Counted from the first letter of the stretch, positions 39,559 to 48,475 are shown. The stretch: 64,000 nt of DNA from Flavobacterium psychrophilum (GCA_003243255.1 QFQM01000004.1:26743-90742), one strand, 5' to 3'. The notes: generated by a model not told the origin, from the letters alone. Numbers and translations are program-made.

Positions 39559-40257
39559 ATCAACAAAAAGGTTTTCAACAGTTATTAAATAAAAGAAAAA
39601 AAGAAGATTTTAAATTTTAAGATTTTTGATTGTTATTATTGCTTGTTGATATGTGGAATAACTTTTTTGAAGGAAGTGTACTTTTGTAGTTATACAATTT
39701 TATACAAAGCTATCAACAATGTTAAGAGAATGTAAAATTTTAAAAATCAGTATAATTATAAATTTTTGGTAAAGGTTATTAACAATGGTTGATACCAATT
39801 TTTGAGGGTATTTTATTAATAAGTTTCATTGTTAATAGCTGTTAATAACCCTTGTTAATGTTTTGATAACATTCGGTAAAAAAGTAAAAAATAAATTTGG
39901 TCATTTCGATCCTATTTTTGATTAGTAAAAATTTCTTTCACTTCTAAAAAATCTTCTCTTTTTTCATTTTTAGTTATCAACAAATACTGTTAAAATTCAA
40001 CATCCTTTAAATACAGTACTTTACGAAAATTATCAACATTGTTGCATTTTAACATTTTAATCGATATATTATCTGTGCGAAGAATTGCTAAATGTTTGAT
40101 TTTTAAGTAGAAATAGTAATTTGACTTAAAAAATTTTTCGCGGTGCTGACGCACCCTATTTTATTCACTGCGCCGGGCAAAAGTAAGCCCTAGTTTTATG
40201 TAAATGTTATTTTAAGTAAAACTGCCTGTTTTTAATACCATGCACCACAATTATTTA
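39559..40257. other. oriC: Candidate replication origin (oriC) region
   Basis: About 700 nt without a gene, A/T-rich and dense in DnaA-box-like 9-mers (consensus TTATCCACA, variants at one or two positions). On plus: TTTTCAACA 39572, CTATCAACA 39710, TTATTAACA 39776, TTATCAACA 39974 and 40030. On minus: ATATCAACA at 39644-39652, CTATTAACA 39830-39838, TTATTAACA 39840-39848, TTATCAAAA 39861-39869. T-rich stretches near 39,880-39,960 could unwind. A small GGTGC-TGAC-GCACC hairpin lies at 40142-40155. Gene polarity flips exactly here. The dnaA gene itself is not in the window. Confidence 0.55.
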
Positions 40258-40265
40258 TAATTTTG
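40258..40265 (+). promoter_or_regulatory. -7 element of rpiB
   Basis: TAATTTTG fits TAnnTTTG and lies 14 nt before the rpiB ATG. Confidence 0.5.
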
Positions 40266-40279
40266 CAGTCTAAACTAAT

Positions 40280-40717
40280 ATGTACATGAAAATATCTATC
40301 GGCAACGACCATGCAGGGCCTGATTATAAACTAGCTATTGTAAAACACCTTGAGAGTAAAGGTATAGAAGTGATCAACCACGGAACAGACACTTTTGACA
40401 GTGTTGACTATCCTGATTTTGTTCACCCGGTAGCGAATGACGTAGAGAACGGTGTGGTAGATTTTGGTATCATCATCTGCGGAAGCGGAAATGGTGTGGC
40501 TATGTCTGTTAACAAACATCAAAAGGTAAGGGGAGCACTTTGCTGGATAAAAGAGATCGCGGTACTGGCACGCCAGCACAACGACGCTAACATCATCAGT
40601 CTTCCTGCACGTTATACATCAATACAACAGTGCGTAGAAATGGTTGACGCTTTCCTTAACACAGCTTTTGAAGGCGGACGTCACCAGAACAGAGTTGATA
40701 AAATAGCTTGTAAATAG
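40280..40717 (+). CDS. rpiB: Ribose-5-phosphate isomerase B
   Basis: A 145-aa enzyme that interconverts ribose-5-phosphate and ribulose-5-phosphate. RpiB motifs: SIGNDHAGPDYK near residues 5-16, YPDFVHPVA near 43-51, and IICGSGNGVAMSVNK near 64-78 with the catalytic Cys. NDANIISLPAR near 97-107 is conserved. The start may be the second Met (40286). The CDF transporter follows after 14 nt. Confidence 0.94.
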   Translation: MYMKISIGNDHAGPDYKLAIVKHLESKGIEVINHGTDTFDSVDYPDFVHPVANDVENGVVDFGIIICGSGNGVAMSVNKHQKVRGALCWIKEIAVLARQHNDANIISLPARYTSIQQCVEMVDAFLNTAFEGGRHQNRVDKIACK

Positions 40718-40731
40718 TATCCTAAAGAAAT

Positions 40732-41637
40732 ATGAGCGGCCATTCCCATTCACACAAACACACTGTAGAGGGGAAGAACCTGCTCTTCTCTATATTTCTT
40801 AACATTATCATAACAACAGCGCAGGTTGTCGGCGGGATTATCTCCGGCAGCCTATCGCTTTTGTATGACGCATTGCATAACTTCAGCGATGTACTTTCTT
40901 TGGTCATTAGCTATGTAGCACACAAACTTTCACACAGGCAGGCCACTCTCAAACAAACTTTCGGACTCAAAAGGGCTGAGCTTATCGCGGCTTTTGTCAA
41001 TGCGCTTACGCTTATCGTAGTTGCTATCATACTGATGTATGAGGCCACCTTGCGTTTTTTCAATCCGGTAACTATCGCACCGTCACTCGTTATATGGATG
41101 TCGGCACTGGGAATAGTTGCCAACGGACTTAGCGTTGCCCTGCTGAAAAAGGATGCTGACCGTAACCTGAATATGAAATCGGCTTACCTGCACCTCCTTA
41201 CCGATATGCTGGCCTCAATAGCTGTATTGATAGGAGGGGTGCTGATGAAGTATTTCCAGATCTATTGGGTGGATAATATAATGACAGTTGCCATTGCGGT
41301 ATACCTGGTTGTTGTAGGTTTCGACCTGTTGAAGAAAGCTACCTTTATGCTGATGCTTTTTACCCCTGAAGAGATAGATATTGAGCAAATCATTGATGAG
41401 GTCCACAAAATTTCGGGCTGCGCCCATTTGCATCATATTCACGTCTGGCACCTGAATGAAGACGAACTTCACCTCGAAGCCCACCTGGATTGCAGTGAAG
41501 ACATTACGCTGTCGCAATTCAATACGCTGTCGCACCAAATAGAGCTGGTATTGTATAATAAATTCGGCATCAATCACGTAAACATCCAGCCGGAATACAA
41601 AAAAGAAGACCCTAAGGATTTTATTGTACAGGATTAA
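40732..41637 (+). CDS. Cation diffusion facilitator (zinc-type efflux)
   Basis: A 301-aa inner-membrane antiporter for Zn and related divalent ions. It has a His-rich N-terminus (SGHSHSHKH) and six hydrophobic segments. The two metal-site motifs are HNFSD near residues 50-54 and HLLTD near 153-157. A cytoplasmic C-terminal domain (about 215-300) carries HLHHIHVWHLNEDELHLEAH, typical of CzcD/ZitB-type members. Probably co-transcribed with rpiB. A heptamer array begins 5 nt after its stop. Confidence 0.92.
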   Translation: MSGHSHSHKHTVEGKNLLFSIFLNIIITTAQVVGGIISGSLSLLYDALHNFSDVLSLVISYVAHKLSHRQATLKQTFGLKRAELIAAFVNALTLIVVAIILMYEATLRFFNPVTIAPSLVIWMSALGIVANGLSVALLKKDADRNLNMKSAYLHLLTDMLASIAVLIGGVLMKYFQIYWVDNIMTVAIAVYLVVVGFDLLKKATFMLMLFTPEEIDIEQIIDEVHKISGCAHLHHIHVWHLNEDELHLEAHLDCSEDITLSQFNTLSHQIELVLYNKFGINHVNIQPEYKKEDPKDFIVQD

Positions 41638-41642
41638 GCTTT

Positions 41643-41677
41643 AGTTTGCAGTTATAAGTTAACGGTTTACAGTTGCG
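41643..41677 (+). repeat. Degenerate heptamer array (5 units)
   Basis: AGTTTGC, AGTTATA, AGTTAAC, GGTTTAC, AGTTGCG, starting 5 nt after the CDF stop codon. Confidence 0.6.
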
Positions 41678-41704
41678 TCACCCATGCTTTAGCCGTCGTG
41701 TTCT

Positions 41705-41742
41705 GTCATTTCGAGCGCAACGAAGTGGAGTCGAGAAATCTC
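41705..41742. repeat. Dispersed repeat, second copy
   Basis: It begins GTCATTTCGAGCGCAACGAA and ends GAGAAATCTC, matching the left arm of the element at 14144-14181 with a few changes and a 4-nt length difference. Here the long inverted partner is absent. Confidence 0.75.
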
Positions 41743-41813
41743 TTATTAAACATTAACTTCTCTTTACTTGCACGGATTGCAAATCCGCGTTATCGGGCAA
41801 TCGGTTAGCATTT

Positions 41814-42914
41814 TTATTGTTTAACCTCTGACAATGCTTTAAGTATTGATATGCCTATGTTATCCGGTCCGCCTTCAGAGAAAGAATTGGCTAACACTAC
41901 GACACCACATTTTTTATCTTTCAGATAACCTATAAAGCTTGAAAAGCCGTAGGTTCCGCCATTGTGCCACACCAGTTTGTCGCCGGTTTTTAAAGTATCA
42001 ATAAACCAGTTGTAAGCAGTAGCACGCTGGCCCTGTTCAAAAGTAACTGTATGTGAGTTTTTAATGTACGGCAGTGATTCGTCTATGTTCGCTTTCAGGT
42101 AAAGAGAAAGGTCTGTAGCGGTCGATTTTAAAGCTCCTGCTGCAGGAAGGTCGGAAAAGTCCCAATACGGATTCACATTGCCCTGATAATAACCTTTCGC
42201 CATCAGGGAAACCTTATCATGAGAGGCGTTTATAAAAGTTGAATTCATTTTTAGAGGCCCGGTAATAAACTCTTTTACCAGTTGATCATAAGTCTTACCG
42301 TAAGCTTTTTCTATGATCATTCCCAATAGTGCCGTTCCGGTATTGGAATATTCCTGAAATGTTCCGGGCCTGTTGATGATTTTTACTGTAGAAAGGTAGG
42401 CGATAAGCAGGTTCTTATCATAATTCTTATACGGGTTAAGCTCGTTAAAATTGGGTTGTTCGCTTAGATTGCTGGCGAGCCTTGGCAGGCCTGAGGTGTG
42501 GTTGGTAAGCTGGCTTACGAGTATTGGCAATCCGTTATAAGAAAGTCCGGCACACGATTGCGGCAGATAGTTTCGTATATCTTCATCCAGTGCTATTTTT
42601 TTGTCTTCAACAGCCTTAGACAATAATATTCCCGTGAAAGTCTTTGATATCGAGCCTATTTCGTAAATAGTAGCCTGACCGGGCAGTTTTCCGGATTTTT
42701 TTTCGGCTTCGCCGTAATTATAAAAATTCACCCGGCCGTCACTGATTACAGCTATACTTACTCCCGCATTGTTTTTATCGGCCAGGAATTTTGTTACGGC
42801 CTTGTCTACCGTTTGGTCTAATTCGGATATTTTTTTGTTATCCGTGGCAATATTCTGGCTTATAGAAGTACCCGTTATAAACAATCCGGCCAAAAGGGAT
42901 AATATCTTTTTCAT
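41814..42914 (-). CDS. Serine hydrolase, class C beta-lactamase/PBP fold
   Basis: A 366-aa secreted protein with a signal peptide of about 20 residues (LLAGLFITGTSIS). The active-site SxxK is S88-I-S-K91 in EIGSISKTFTG, the second motif YSN is in FQEYSNTGTALLG near 190, and the third, HNG, is in VWHNGGTYGF near 318. Class C-like folds of this type include beta-lactamases, esterases and D-aminopeptidases, and sequence alone does not decide. Divergent from the XRE regulator, which might control it. Confidence 0.88.
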   Translation of the reverse strand: MKKILSLLAGLFITGTSISQNIATDNKKISELDQTVDKAVTKFLADKNNAGVSIAVISDGRVNFYNYGEAEKKSGKLPGQATIYEIGSISKTFTGILLSKAVEDKKIALDEDIRNYLPQSCAGLSYNGLPILVSQLTNHTSGLPRLASNLSEQPNFNELNPYKNYDKNLLIAYLSTVKIINRPGTFQEYSNTGTALLGMIIEKAYGKTYDQLVKEFITGPLKMNSTFINASHDKVSLMAKGYYQGNVNPYWDFSDLPAAGALKSTATDLSLYLKANIDESLPYIKNSHTVTFEQGQRATAYNWFIDTLKTGDKLVWHNGGTYGFSSFIGYLKDKKCGVVVLANSFSEGGPDNIGISILKALSEVKQ

Positions 42915-43108
42915 TTACTTGATTGATGGTTTGTACTATTAGACAGGAAAATGGGAGGAATGTTACAAATGAAGTTATAAACAGACAGTTTGAACGTGTA
43001 AAAATATAAATTGCATCAGTCAACAGAAGAGAATAATGTTTTTTGAAAACAATCTTAACTATTCTCGAGAATGTTCCTTAATACTCACTATTTACAGTGA
43101 TTAGGCAC

Positions 43109-43129
43109 AAATGCCGTATAAATGCCGTA
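43109..43129. promoter_or_regulatory. Two direct repeats spaced one helical turn, possible operator
   Basis: AAATGCCGTA at 43109-43118 and again at 43120-43129, an 11-bp phase, in the divergent region between the serine hydrolase and the XRE regulator. It lies 33 nt upstream of the -7 element of the regulator. Confidence 0.45.
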
Positions 43130-43162
43130 GTAAAACCGCTATCAATAACCTATCTTGCGGAC

Positions 43163-43170
43163 TAATTTTG
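43163..43170 (+). promoter_or_regulatory. -7 element of the XRE-regulator gene
   Basis: TAATTTTG fits TAnnTTTG, 23 nt before the ATG. Confidence 0.45.
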
Positions 43171-43193
43171 ACCCATAAATCAAAATAAAAATT

Positions 43194-43757
43194 ATGGAAA
43201 CTATTGGTAAAAAAATTGCGGACATCAGGAAACAAAAAGGACTTACGCAAGAAGAAGTTTCAGAAAGAGCTATGATAAACCTGCGCACATTACAACGCAT
43301 TGAAAAAGGGGAAACCGATCCCAGAGGGAATAGCCTTAAAGGAATATGTGAAGCATTAGGCATTAATATTGAAGATATTGTAGACTATGGTAAAATGGAG
43401 GACAGAAATTATCTTATGTTTTTGCATTTGTCGGTTATGTCGTTTGTTATTATTCCTTTTGGAAATATAATATTACCGTTGATATTATGGCTTAATAAAA
43501 GAGACAAAGTAAAGAATGTCAACAAGCAGGGAACAAACATTTTGAATTATCAGTTACTTTGGACAGTAGTTAGTAATGCTTTGCTAATTACAGGTGCTTA
43601 TATAAAAATAAACCATTTCCCAAATGCAGGCAATTTTATAATTGCATTCTTCATTTTGTGTGGGCTTAACTTTATATATCCGATATATGCGGCAATTCGT
43701 ATTAGTAAAGGAAAAGTGAGAAGCTATTATCCTGCTATATTGAAGATCATTAAATAA
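43194..43757 (+). CDS. XRE-type HTH regulator fused to a DUF4870-like membrane domain
   Basis: A 187-aa protein. Residues 1-65 are a classical HTH (IGKKIADIRKQKGLTQEEVS, then MINLRTLQRIEKGETDPRGN). Residues about 75-185 hold three to four membrane segments (FLHLSVMSFVIIPFGNIILP, LLWTVVSNALLITGAYI, FIIAFFILCGLNFIYPIYAA) as in DUF4870. It is a membrane-tethered DNA-binding protein; its signal is unknown. Divergent from the serine hydrolase, with direct repeats between them. Confidence 0.82.
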   Translation: METIGKKIADIRKQKGLTQEEVSERAMINLRTLQRIEKGETDPRGNSLKGICEALGINIEDIVDYGKMEDRNYLMFLHLSVMSFVIIPFGNIILPLILWLNKRDKVKNVNKQGTNILNYQLLWTVVSNALLITGAYIKINHFPNAGNFIIAFFILCGLNFIYPIYAAIRISKGKVRSYYPAILKIIK

Positions 43758-43871
43758 AAATATGTCGGAATTGTTGTTTGGTTGTTATAAAGAGTGCAGA
43801 TTGCATCAATACTTTGACACAATTAATGTTTTGTATATACCTATATCTAGTAAATCCGCGCTATTGAGGTT

Positions 43872-44771
43872 TTAGAAGTGAATTACACAATTAGGGAGTA
43901 ACTTTTTTATTCTACTCTTTTCCTTATCACTAAGTTTATTGCCATCAATATGCAATTCCTGAAGTTGGGTCAAATATTTTATTTCTTCCGGGAGAGTTGT
44001 CAATTTATTATTTCCAATCTCCAGATAAAGTAAATTTGTAAGGCTACCTATCTCTTTAGGAAGTTCGTTTAAACCGTTGAAATTCATAATCAAAATACGT
44101 AAGTTTTTTAAATTACCTATTTCGGGTCCAACAGATTTTAATCTGTTGGAACTTAAAGAAATTTCATCCAGGGTTGTGAGTTTTGACAAAACAGAAGGGA
44201 ATGTTTCAAAATGATTTCCAAGGAGATTAATTGAAACTATTTTATCAAGTTGGGAGAGTTTTTCAGGTAGCTTTTCAAGGCTCTGGTGAGAAACATCTAT
44301 ACTCTGAACTTTACTTTTATTCCTAATCGCTTTTTTTAAATCTTTATATTCATATAAAGCACGATTTTTTCTTATATAATCCCAATACGATTTTGATTCA
44401 CTGATAGAAAGAGAAAAATCCAATTGTTTTTCTTTTTTACTATCAGTCCATTTGCCTGAAGCAGATTTAAAATCTTTACTAAGTTTTCCTTCAAAAAAAC
44501 CTGTAATTACATCGGATGAATCCCTTTCAACCAAACCAAATGTAAAATCTGAATTAAAATGGCCTGCTATTTTTAATGATCCAAAAGATGGATTATAATA
44601 GTAGGAACCTACCATGGTTGAATCTAAAAGGATTAAAAAGTTTAGTTTAATATTTAAATTTTTACCATCACTTGTTGTGATGTGTCCATCATATACATGC
44701 GTTGGGCGAAAATTATTCTGACCATAAAAAAGACATGTAAAAAACAATAGAAGTAAAAATTTAGATTTCAT
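43872..44771 (-). CDS. Secreted leucine-rich-repeat protein
   Basis: A 299-aa protein with a signal peptide (FLLLLFFTCLFYGQ). A beta-rich N-terminal domain extends to about 130. From about 150 to the end there are six LRR units with period 23 (for example LDEISLSSNRLKSVGPEIGN, LRILIMNFNGLNELPKEIGS, LLYLEIGNNKLTTLPEEIKY). LRRs bind proteins or glycans. Secreted or surface-exposed; the partner is unknown. Monocistronic. Confidence 0.85.
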   Translation of the reverse strand: MKSKFLLLLFFTCLFYGQNNFRPTHVYDGHITTSDGKNLNIKLNFLILLDSTMVGSYYYNPSFGSLKIAGHFNSDFTFGLVERDSSDVITGFFEGKLSKDFKSASGKWTDSKKEKQLDFSLSISESKSYWDYIRKNRALYEYKDLKKAIRNKSKVQSIDVSHQSLEKLPEKLSQLDKIVSINLLGNHFETFPSVLSKLTTLDEISLSSNRLKSVGPEIGNLKNLRILIMNFNGLNELPKEIGSLTNLLYLEIGNNKLTTLPEEIKYLTQLQELHIDGNKLSDKEKSRIKKLLPNCVIHF

Positions 44772-44883
44772 AAAGCGTAATTTTTTGAATAAACCTACAA
44801 AATAATTTTAGACAAAAACTTTTATTCAGTTTCTGTACCTCAAAAAATATTTCTCCATATTTGTATCCCTATTACAATTCCAA

Positions 44884-47007
44884 ATGACAAACCTAGAATA
44901 CATTGCCGGACAGGTAACTGCCCCAAAAAAAGGCATTGAAGCCACGCTGAAACTATTAGCCGAAGATTGTACCATTCCGTTTATTGCCCGTTACCGTAAG
45001 GATGCCACCGGCAACCTTGATGAGGTGGTTATTGAGCAGATCGCGAAACTGAACCAGAACTTCGAGGCTATCGTAAAGCGTAAGGAAGCCATCATAAAAA
45101 GCATCACCGAGCAAAACGCCCTCACGGGCGAATTATCGGCTAAAATAAACGGCAGTTTCGACCTAACGGAGCTGGAAGATCTTTACCTGCCCTACAAAAA
45201 GAAAAAGAAAACCCGTGCCGATGTTGCCCGTGAAAACGGACTGGAGCCGTTGGCTAAAATCATCATGGCGCAAAACAGCGACGATGTCGACTTTATTGCG
45301 TCAAAATACCTGAACGATAAGGTAGCCAATGAAGACGACGCGCTGCAGGGTGCCCGTGACATCATTGCCGAGTGGATCAACGAAAATGTATATATCCGTA
45401 AATCGCTGCGCCGGATTTTCGGCCGCAAAGCGGCAATTACGACCAAGATAACCAAGGCCGGGAAGGAAGACGAAAAAGCCAAGAAATTCGAGCAGTATTT
45501 CGACTGGTCCGAAAACCTGACCAAAGCACCGTCGCACCGACTTCTTGCCATGCTGCGTGCCGAAAACGAAGGTTTTATCAAATTTAAAGTAGAGATAGAA
45601 AACGACGAGGCTCTGGATCTGATGGAGCAGTCGGTCATAAAAAATAATCGCGATACTGCGGGCCAGCTACAACTGGCTATTGAAGACAGCTATAAACGAC
45701 TGCTGGCTCCGGCAATCAGCAACGAGGTGTTGCAGGAAGCTAAAGCCAAGGCCGATGCCGTGGCCATACAGGTTTTTGCCGGAAACTTAGGGCAGTTGTT
45801 GCTTGCGCCGCCATTAGGGGAGAAGCGCATTCTTGCCATAGACCCTGGCTTCCGCACCGGTTGCAAAGTGGTATGCCTTGACGAAAAGGGCGACCTGCTG
45901 TACAATGAAACAATCTTTCCGCATGCGCCGCAAAACGAAACGGCAATTGCCATGAAAAAGATACGTTCTATGGTCAATGCCTATAAGGTTGATGCCATTT
46001 CCATCGGAAACGGAACGGCATCCCGTGAAACGGAGTATTTTATTAAAAAGATAGCGTTTGATAAGCCGGTTCAGGTATTCGTGGTAAGCGAAGCAGGAGC
46101 ATCGGTATATTCGGCATCCAAGATTGCAAGGGATGAGTTTCCAAGCTACGACGTTACGGTTAGGGGAGCAGTGTCTATCGGACGAAGATTAAGCGACCCG
46201 TTGGCGGAACTTGTAAAAATCGAACCTAAAGCCATAGGCGTAGGGCAGTACCAGCATGATGTTGACCAAAGTGCCCTTAAAGGCGAACTGGACACTGTAG
46301 TAATGCGTTGCGTGAACTCGGTAGGGGTCAACATCAACACGGCGAGTAAATCGCTCCTGGGCTATGTTTCGGGCATTGGCGAGAAGCTGGCAGAGAACAT
46401 TGTGACTTACCGTAGCGAAAACGGCCCGTTTGAAGACCGTAAGCAACTGAAGAAAGTACCAAGGCTGGGGGAGAAGGCCTACCAGCAGGCAGCGGCATTC
46501 GTAAGGATACCAAATGCACAGAATCCGTTGGATAACTCAGCGGTACATCCAGAGGCTTATTCCATCGTGGAGAAAATGGCAAAGGACATGAAGCTTAAAA
46601 CTGCCGACCTGGTATCGAATAAAGATGCTATCGGCAAAATAAATATAGATACTTACGTTACGCCCGAAATCGGGAAGCTTACGCTTCAGGATATTTTAAA
46701 AGAGCTTGAAAAACCGGGCCTTGACCCGCGAAAAGCCGCTAAGGTATTTGAGTTCGACCCGAACATCCGTACCATTGGCGACTTGCGTATCGGTATGGTA
46801 TTGCCGGGCATCGTGAATAACATTACCAACTTTGGCTGTTTTGTTGATTTGGGTATCAAAGAAAGCGGATTGGTTCACATCTCCCAGCTTAAAGAGGGTT
46901 TTGTGAGCGATGTAAATGAGGTGGTAAAATTACACCAGCATGTAACCGTAAAAGTGGTTGAGGTTGATGAAGCAAGAAAACGTGTGGCGTTGACGATGAT
47001 ATTGTAA
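44884..47007 (+). CDS. tex: Tex-family RNA-binding protein with S1 domain
   Basis: A 707-aa cytoplasmic protein. Tex N-terminal helical part (EDCTIPFIARYRKDATGNLD, residues 28-47), YqgF-like RNase fold near 325-450 (ILAIDPGFRTGCKVVCLD), HhH motifs near 490-560 (VNINTASKSLLGYVSGIGEK) and the S1 RNA-binding domain near 635-705 (GMVLPGIVNNITNFGCFVDL). The domain order is that of full-length Tex, linked to transcription and RNA metabolism. Codon use is clearly richer in G and C than in the polysaccharide genes. Confidence 0.95.
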   Translation: MTNLEYIAGQVTAPKKGIEATLKLLAEDCTIPFIARYRKDATGNLDEVVIEQIAKLNQNFEAIVKRKEAIIKSITEQNALTGELSAKINGSFDLTELEDLYLPYKKKKKTRADVARENGLEPLAKIIMAQNSDDVDFIASKYLNDKVANEDDALQGARDIIAEWINENVYIRKSLRRIFGRKAAITTKITKAGKEDEKAKKFEQYFDWSENLTKAPSHRLLAMLRAENEGFIKFKVEIENDEALDLMEQSVIKNNRDTAGQLQLAIEDSYKRLLAPAISNEVLQEAKAKADAVAIQVFAGNLGQLLLAPPLGEKRILAIDPGFRTGCKVVCLDEKGDLLYNETIFPHAPQNETAIAMKKIRSMVNAYKVDAISIGNGTASRETEYFIKKIAFDKPVQVFVVSEAGASVYSASKIARDEFPSYDVTVRGAVSIGRRLSDPLAELVKIEPKAIGVGQYQHDVDQSALKGELDTVVMRCVNSVGVNINTASKSLLGYVSGIGEKLAENIVTYRSENGPFEDRKQLKKVPRLGEKAYQQAAAFVRIPNAQNPLDNSAVHPEAYSIVEKMAKDMKLKTADLVSNKDAIGKINIDTYVTPEIGKLTLQDILKELEKPGLDPRKAAKVFEFDPNIRTIGDLRIGMVLPGIVNNITNFGCFVDLGIKESGLVHISQLKEGFVSDVNEVVKLHQHVTVKVVEVDEARKRVALTMIL

Positions 47008-47097
47008 TTGATTATAAAATAACATGATACATTGATTCAATGTAAGAAAAAAGAAATATCTTAGCATCATAACCATTAACAAAACCAATTATTAATT

Positions 47098-47496
47098 ATG
47101 GGAAAATTTGGAATTTTTGAGATGCTGGGAGTATTTATGATCCCTGTACTTATTGTAAGCCTTATTGTGCTTGTAAGCTATTGGATTCTTTTTGAAAAAG
47201 CCGGAAAACCGGGATGGGCTGTTTTGATTCCCATCTACAGTACGCTGGTATTGCTTGAAATTATCAGGAAGCCATGGTGGTGGCTGTTATTGCTGCTTAT
47301 CCCTGTGTTGAATGTTATCTGGGCTATCTGGGCAGTAAACCTTTTTGTAAAGAGCTTCGGAAAAAGCGAAGGCTTTACCATTGGGTGCCTGTTACTGCCG
47401 TATGTGTTTTTCCCTATCCTGGCGTTCAGTAAGGATACAAAATACATTTACAGCACTACCAATGAGTTTAATACCATAGGCACTAGCGAGGCATAA
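47098..47496 (+). CDS. DUF5684-type small membrane protein
   Basis: A 132-aa protein with three to four membrane segments (about 10-32, 42-58, 60-82, 95-110). KAGKPGWAVLIPIYSTLVLL and KPWWWLLLLLIPVLNVIWAI are typical of the DUF5684 family, which also occurs fused to signal peptidase I in Bacteroidota. The function is unknown. Followed by a strong bidirectional terminator. Confidence 0.75.
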   Translation: MGKFGIFEMLGVFMIPVLIVSLIVLVSYWILFEKAGKPGWAVLIPIYSTLVLLEIIRKPWWWLLLLLIPVLNVIWAIWAVNLFVKSFGKSEGFTIGCLLLPYVFFPILAFSKDTKYIYSTTNEFNTIGTSEA

Positions 47497-47517
47497 TCTC
47501 ATGATATTATAAAAAAC

Positions 47518-47549
47518 AAAACCCCGATAAGATTTCTTATCGGGGTTTT
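47518..47549. terminator. Bidirectional terminator
   Basis: AAAACCCCGATAAG (47518-47531) pairs perfectly with CTTATCGGGGTTTT (47536-47549), 4-nt loop. It lies between convergent genes. The stem is nearly the same as at 48059-48088. Confidence 0.9.
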
Positions 47550-48033
47550 ATATTTTCATGGTGATCTGGTTCGACCAGATCATGCTTCCTTTTGATTTTT
47601 CGGGAATTCTACTGTCATAAAATTGCTCCAGCTGTTTCTCAGTATTCACAGGAATCAGATTTAGGCCAATTTTAAAAGTTTCCGATTTCTTTGCTGAGGG
47701 ATTCTTTACGTGTAATCGTAGTAGCACTGTCTTGCTTTCCGACGGTGCCACTTCTACTGCAATTGGAACGTTTTTATCGCAGTCGGTTCCTTCAATCAAA
47801 AGATCTTTATTGACATGGTGATAAAAATTCTGCCAGGAGCAGCTCATGCTTCCGTAACTTAACTTCTCTTTGGTTTTGTTGGTCAGGGTAACGGGAATCT
47901 CAAGAATCGTAATACCATCGTCTTTAATCACTTTGCCGGGTTTTATCGTTAATGGATAATCATTCCCCGATAATTTCTCATTGGAAACAGGAATAAATAA
48001 AAATGGAATAAGCAGTAACAGAAATTTATTCAT
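47548..48033 (-). CDS. Hypothetical secreted protein
   Basis: 161 aa from ATG 48033 (MNKFLLLLIPFLFIPVS, a signal peptide); a TTG three codons upstream is less likely. The body is beta-rich, resembling an immunoglobulin-like or DUF-type periplasmic fold (GITILEIPVTLTNKTKEKLS, TVLLRLHVKNPSAKKSET), with two Cys that may form a disulfide (SCSW and TDCD). I do not recognise the family. It sits behind the terminator of tatA. Confidence 0.6.
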   Translation of the reverse strand: MNKFLLLLIPFLFIPVSNEKLSGNDYPLTIKPGKVIKDDGITILEIPVTLTNKTKEKLSYGSMSCSWQNFYHHVNKDLLIEGTDCDKNVPIAVEVAPSESKTVLLRLHVKNPSAKKSETFKIGLNLIPVNTEKQLEQFYDSRIPEKSKGSMIWSNQITMKI

Positions 48034-48058
48034 AGAGGCCAAAGTTTTAAATAAACAA

Positions 48059-48088
48059 AACCCCGATAAGAATTGTCCTATCGGGGTT
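48059..48088 (-). terminator. Intrinsic terminator of tatA
   Basis: AACCCCGATA (48059-48068) pairs with TATCGGGGTT (48079-48088); T-rich on the minus strand. Confidence 0.82.
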
Positions 48089-48111
48089 GTTTTATGCTTG
48101 CTATACTAATC

Positions 48112-48306
48112 TTATAGTTTGTTCTCGTCTTGCGAAGCCTGTTTTTTAGGCGCAGATGTCTCATCACCACCATCTTTAGCTGCATTTTTGAACTCTTTTA
48201 TACCGGTTCCAAGCCCTTTCATAAGCTCAGGAATTTTTTTACCGCCAAAAAGAAGTACAATTACTGCAATTACTAATATCCATTCAGTTATACCAAATTT
48301 ACCCAT
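48112..48306 (-). CDS. tatA: Twin-arginine translocase subunit TatA
   Basis: 64 aa from ATG 48306; an upstream start at 48333 adds nine residues not seen in Tat[21 protein letters not shown] is the single membrane helix, then the hinge [20 protein letters not shown] and the amphipathic helix, then a charged tail. TatA forms the channel for folded proteins. tatC is not next to it. Could also be called TatA/E-type. Confidence 0.92.
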   Translation of the reverse strand: MGKFGITEWILVIAVIVLLFGGKKIPELMKGLGTGIKEFKNAAKDGGDETSAPKKQASQDENKL

Positions 48307-48475
48307 GACAACAAGTATTAAATTATGCGACAAAGTTAATTATAAAATGATTTACAACAAGTATTTACGCTAAATATTTGAAAACGGTTTGCGTTAAATA
48401 AAATAAATGCGTTAAACCGTTGTTTGTTTATGGTAATGTTTATTGCAGATAATTAATAAAATAAGGTAGTATTAC

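Noticed and set aside
40142..40155. GGTGC-TGAC-GCACC as a terminator
   Set aside because: The stem is short and lacks a proper T-run; left as a feature of the candidate origin region.
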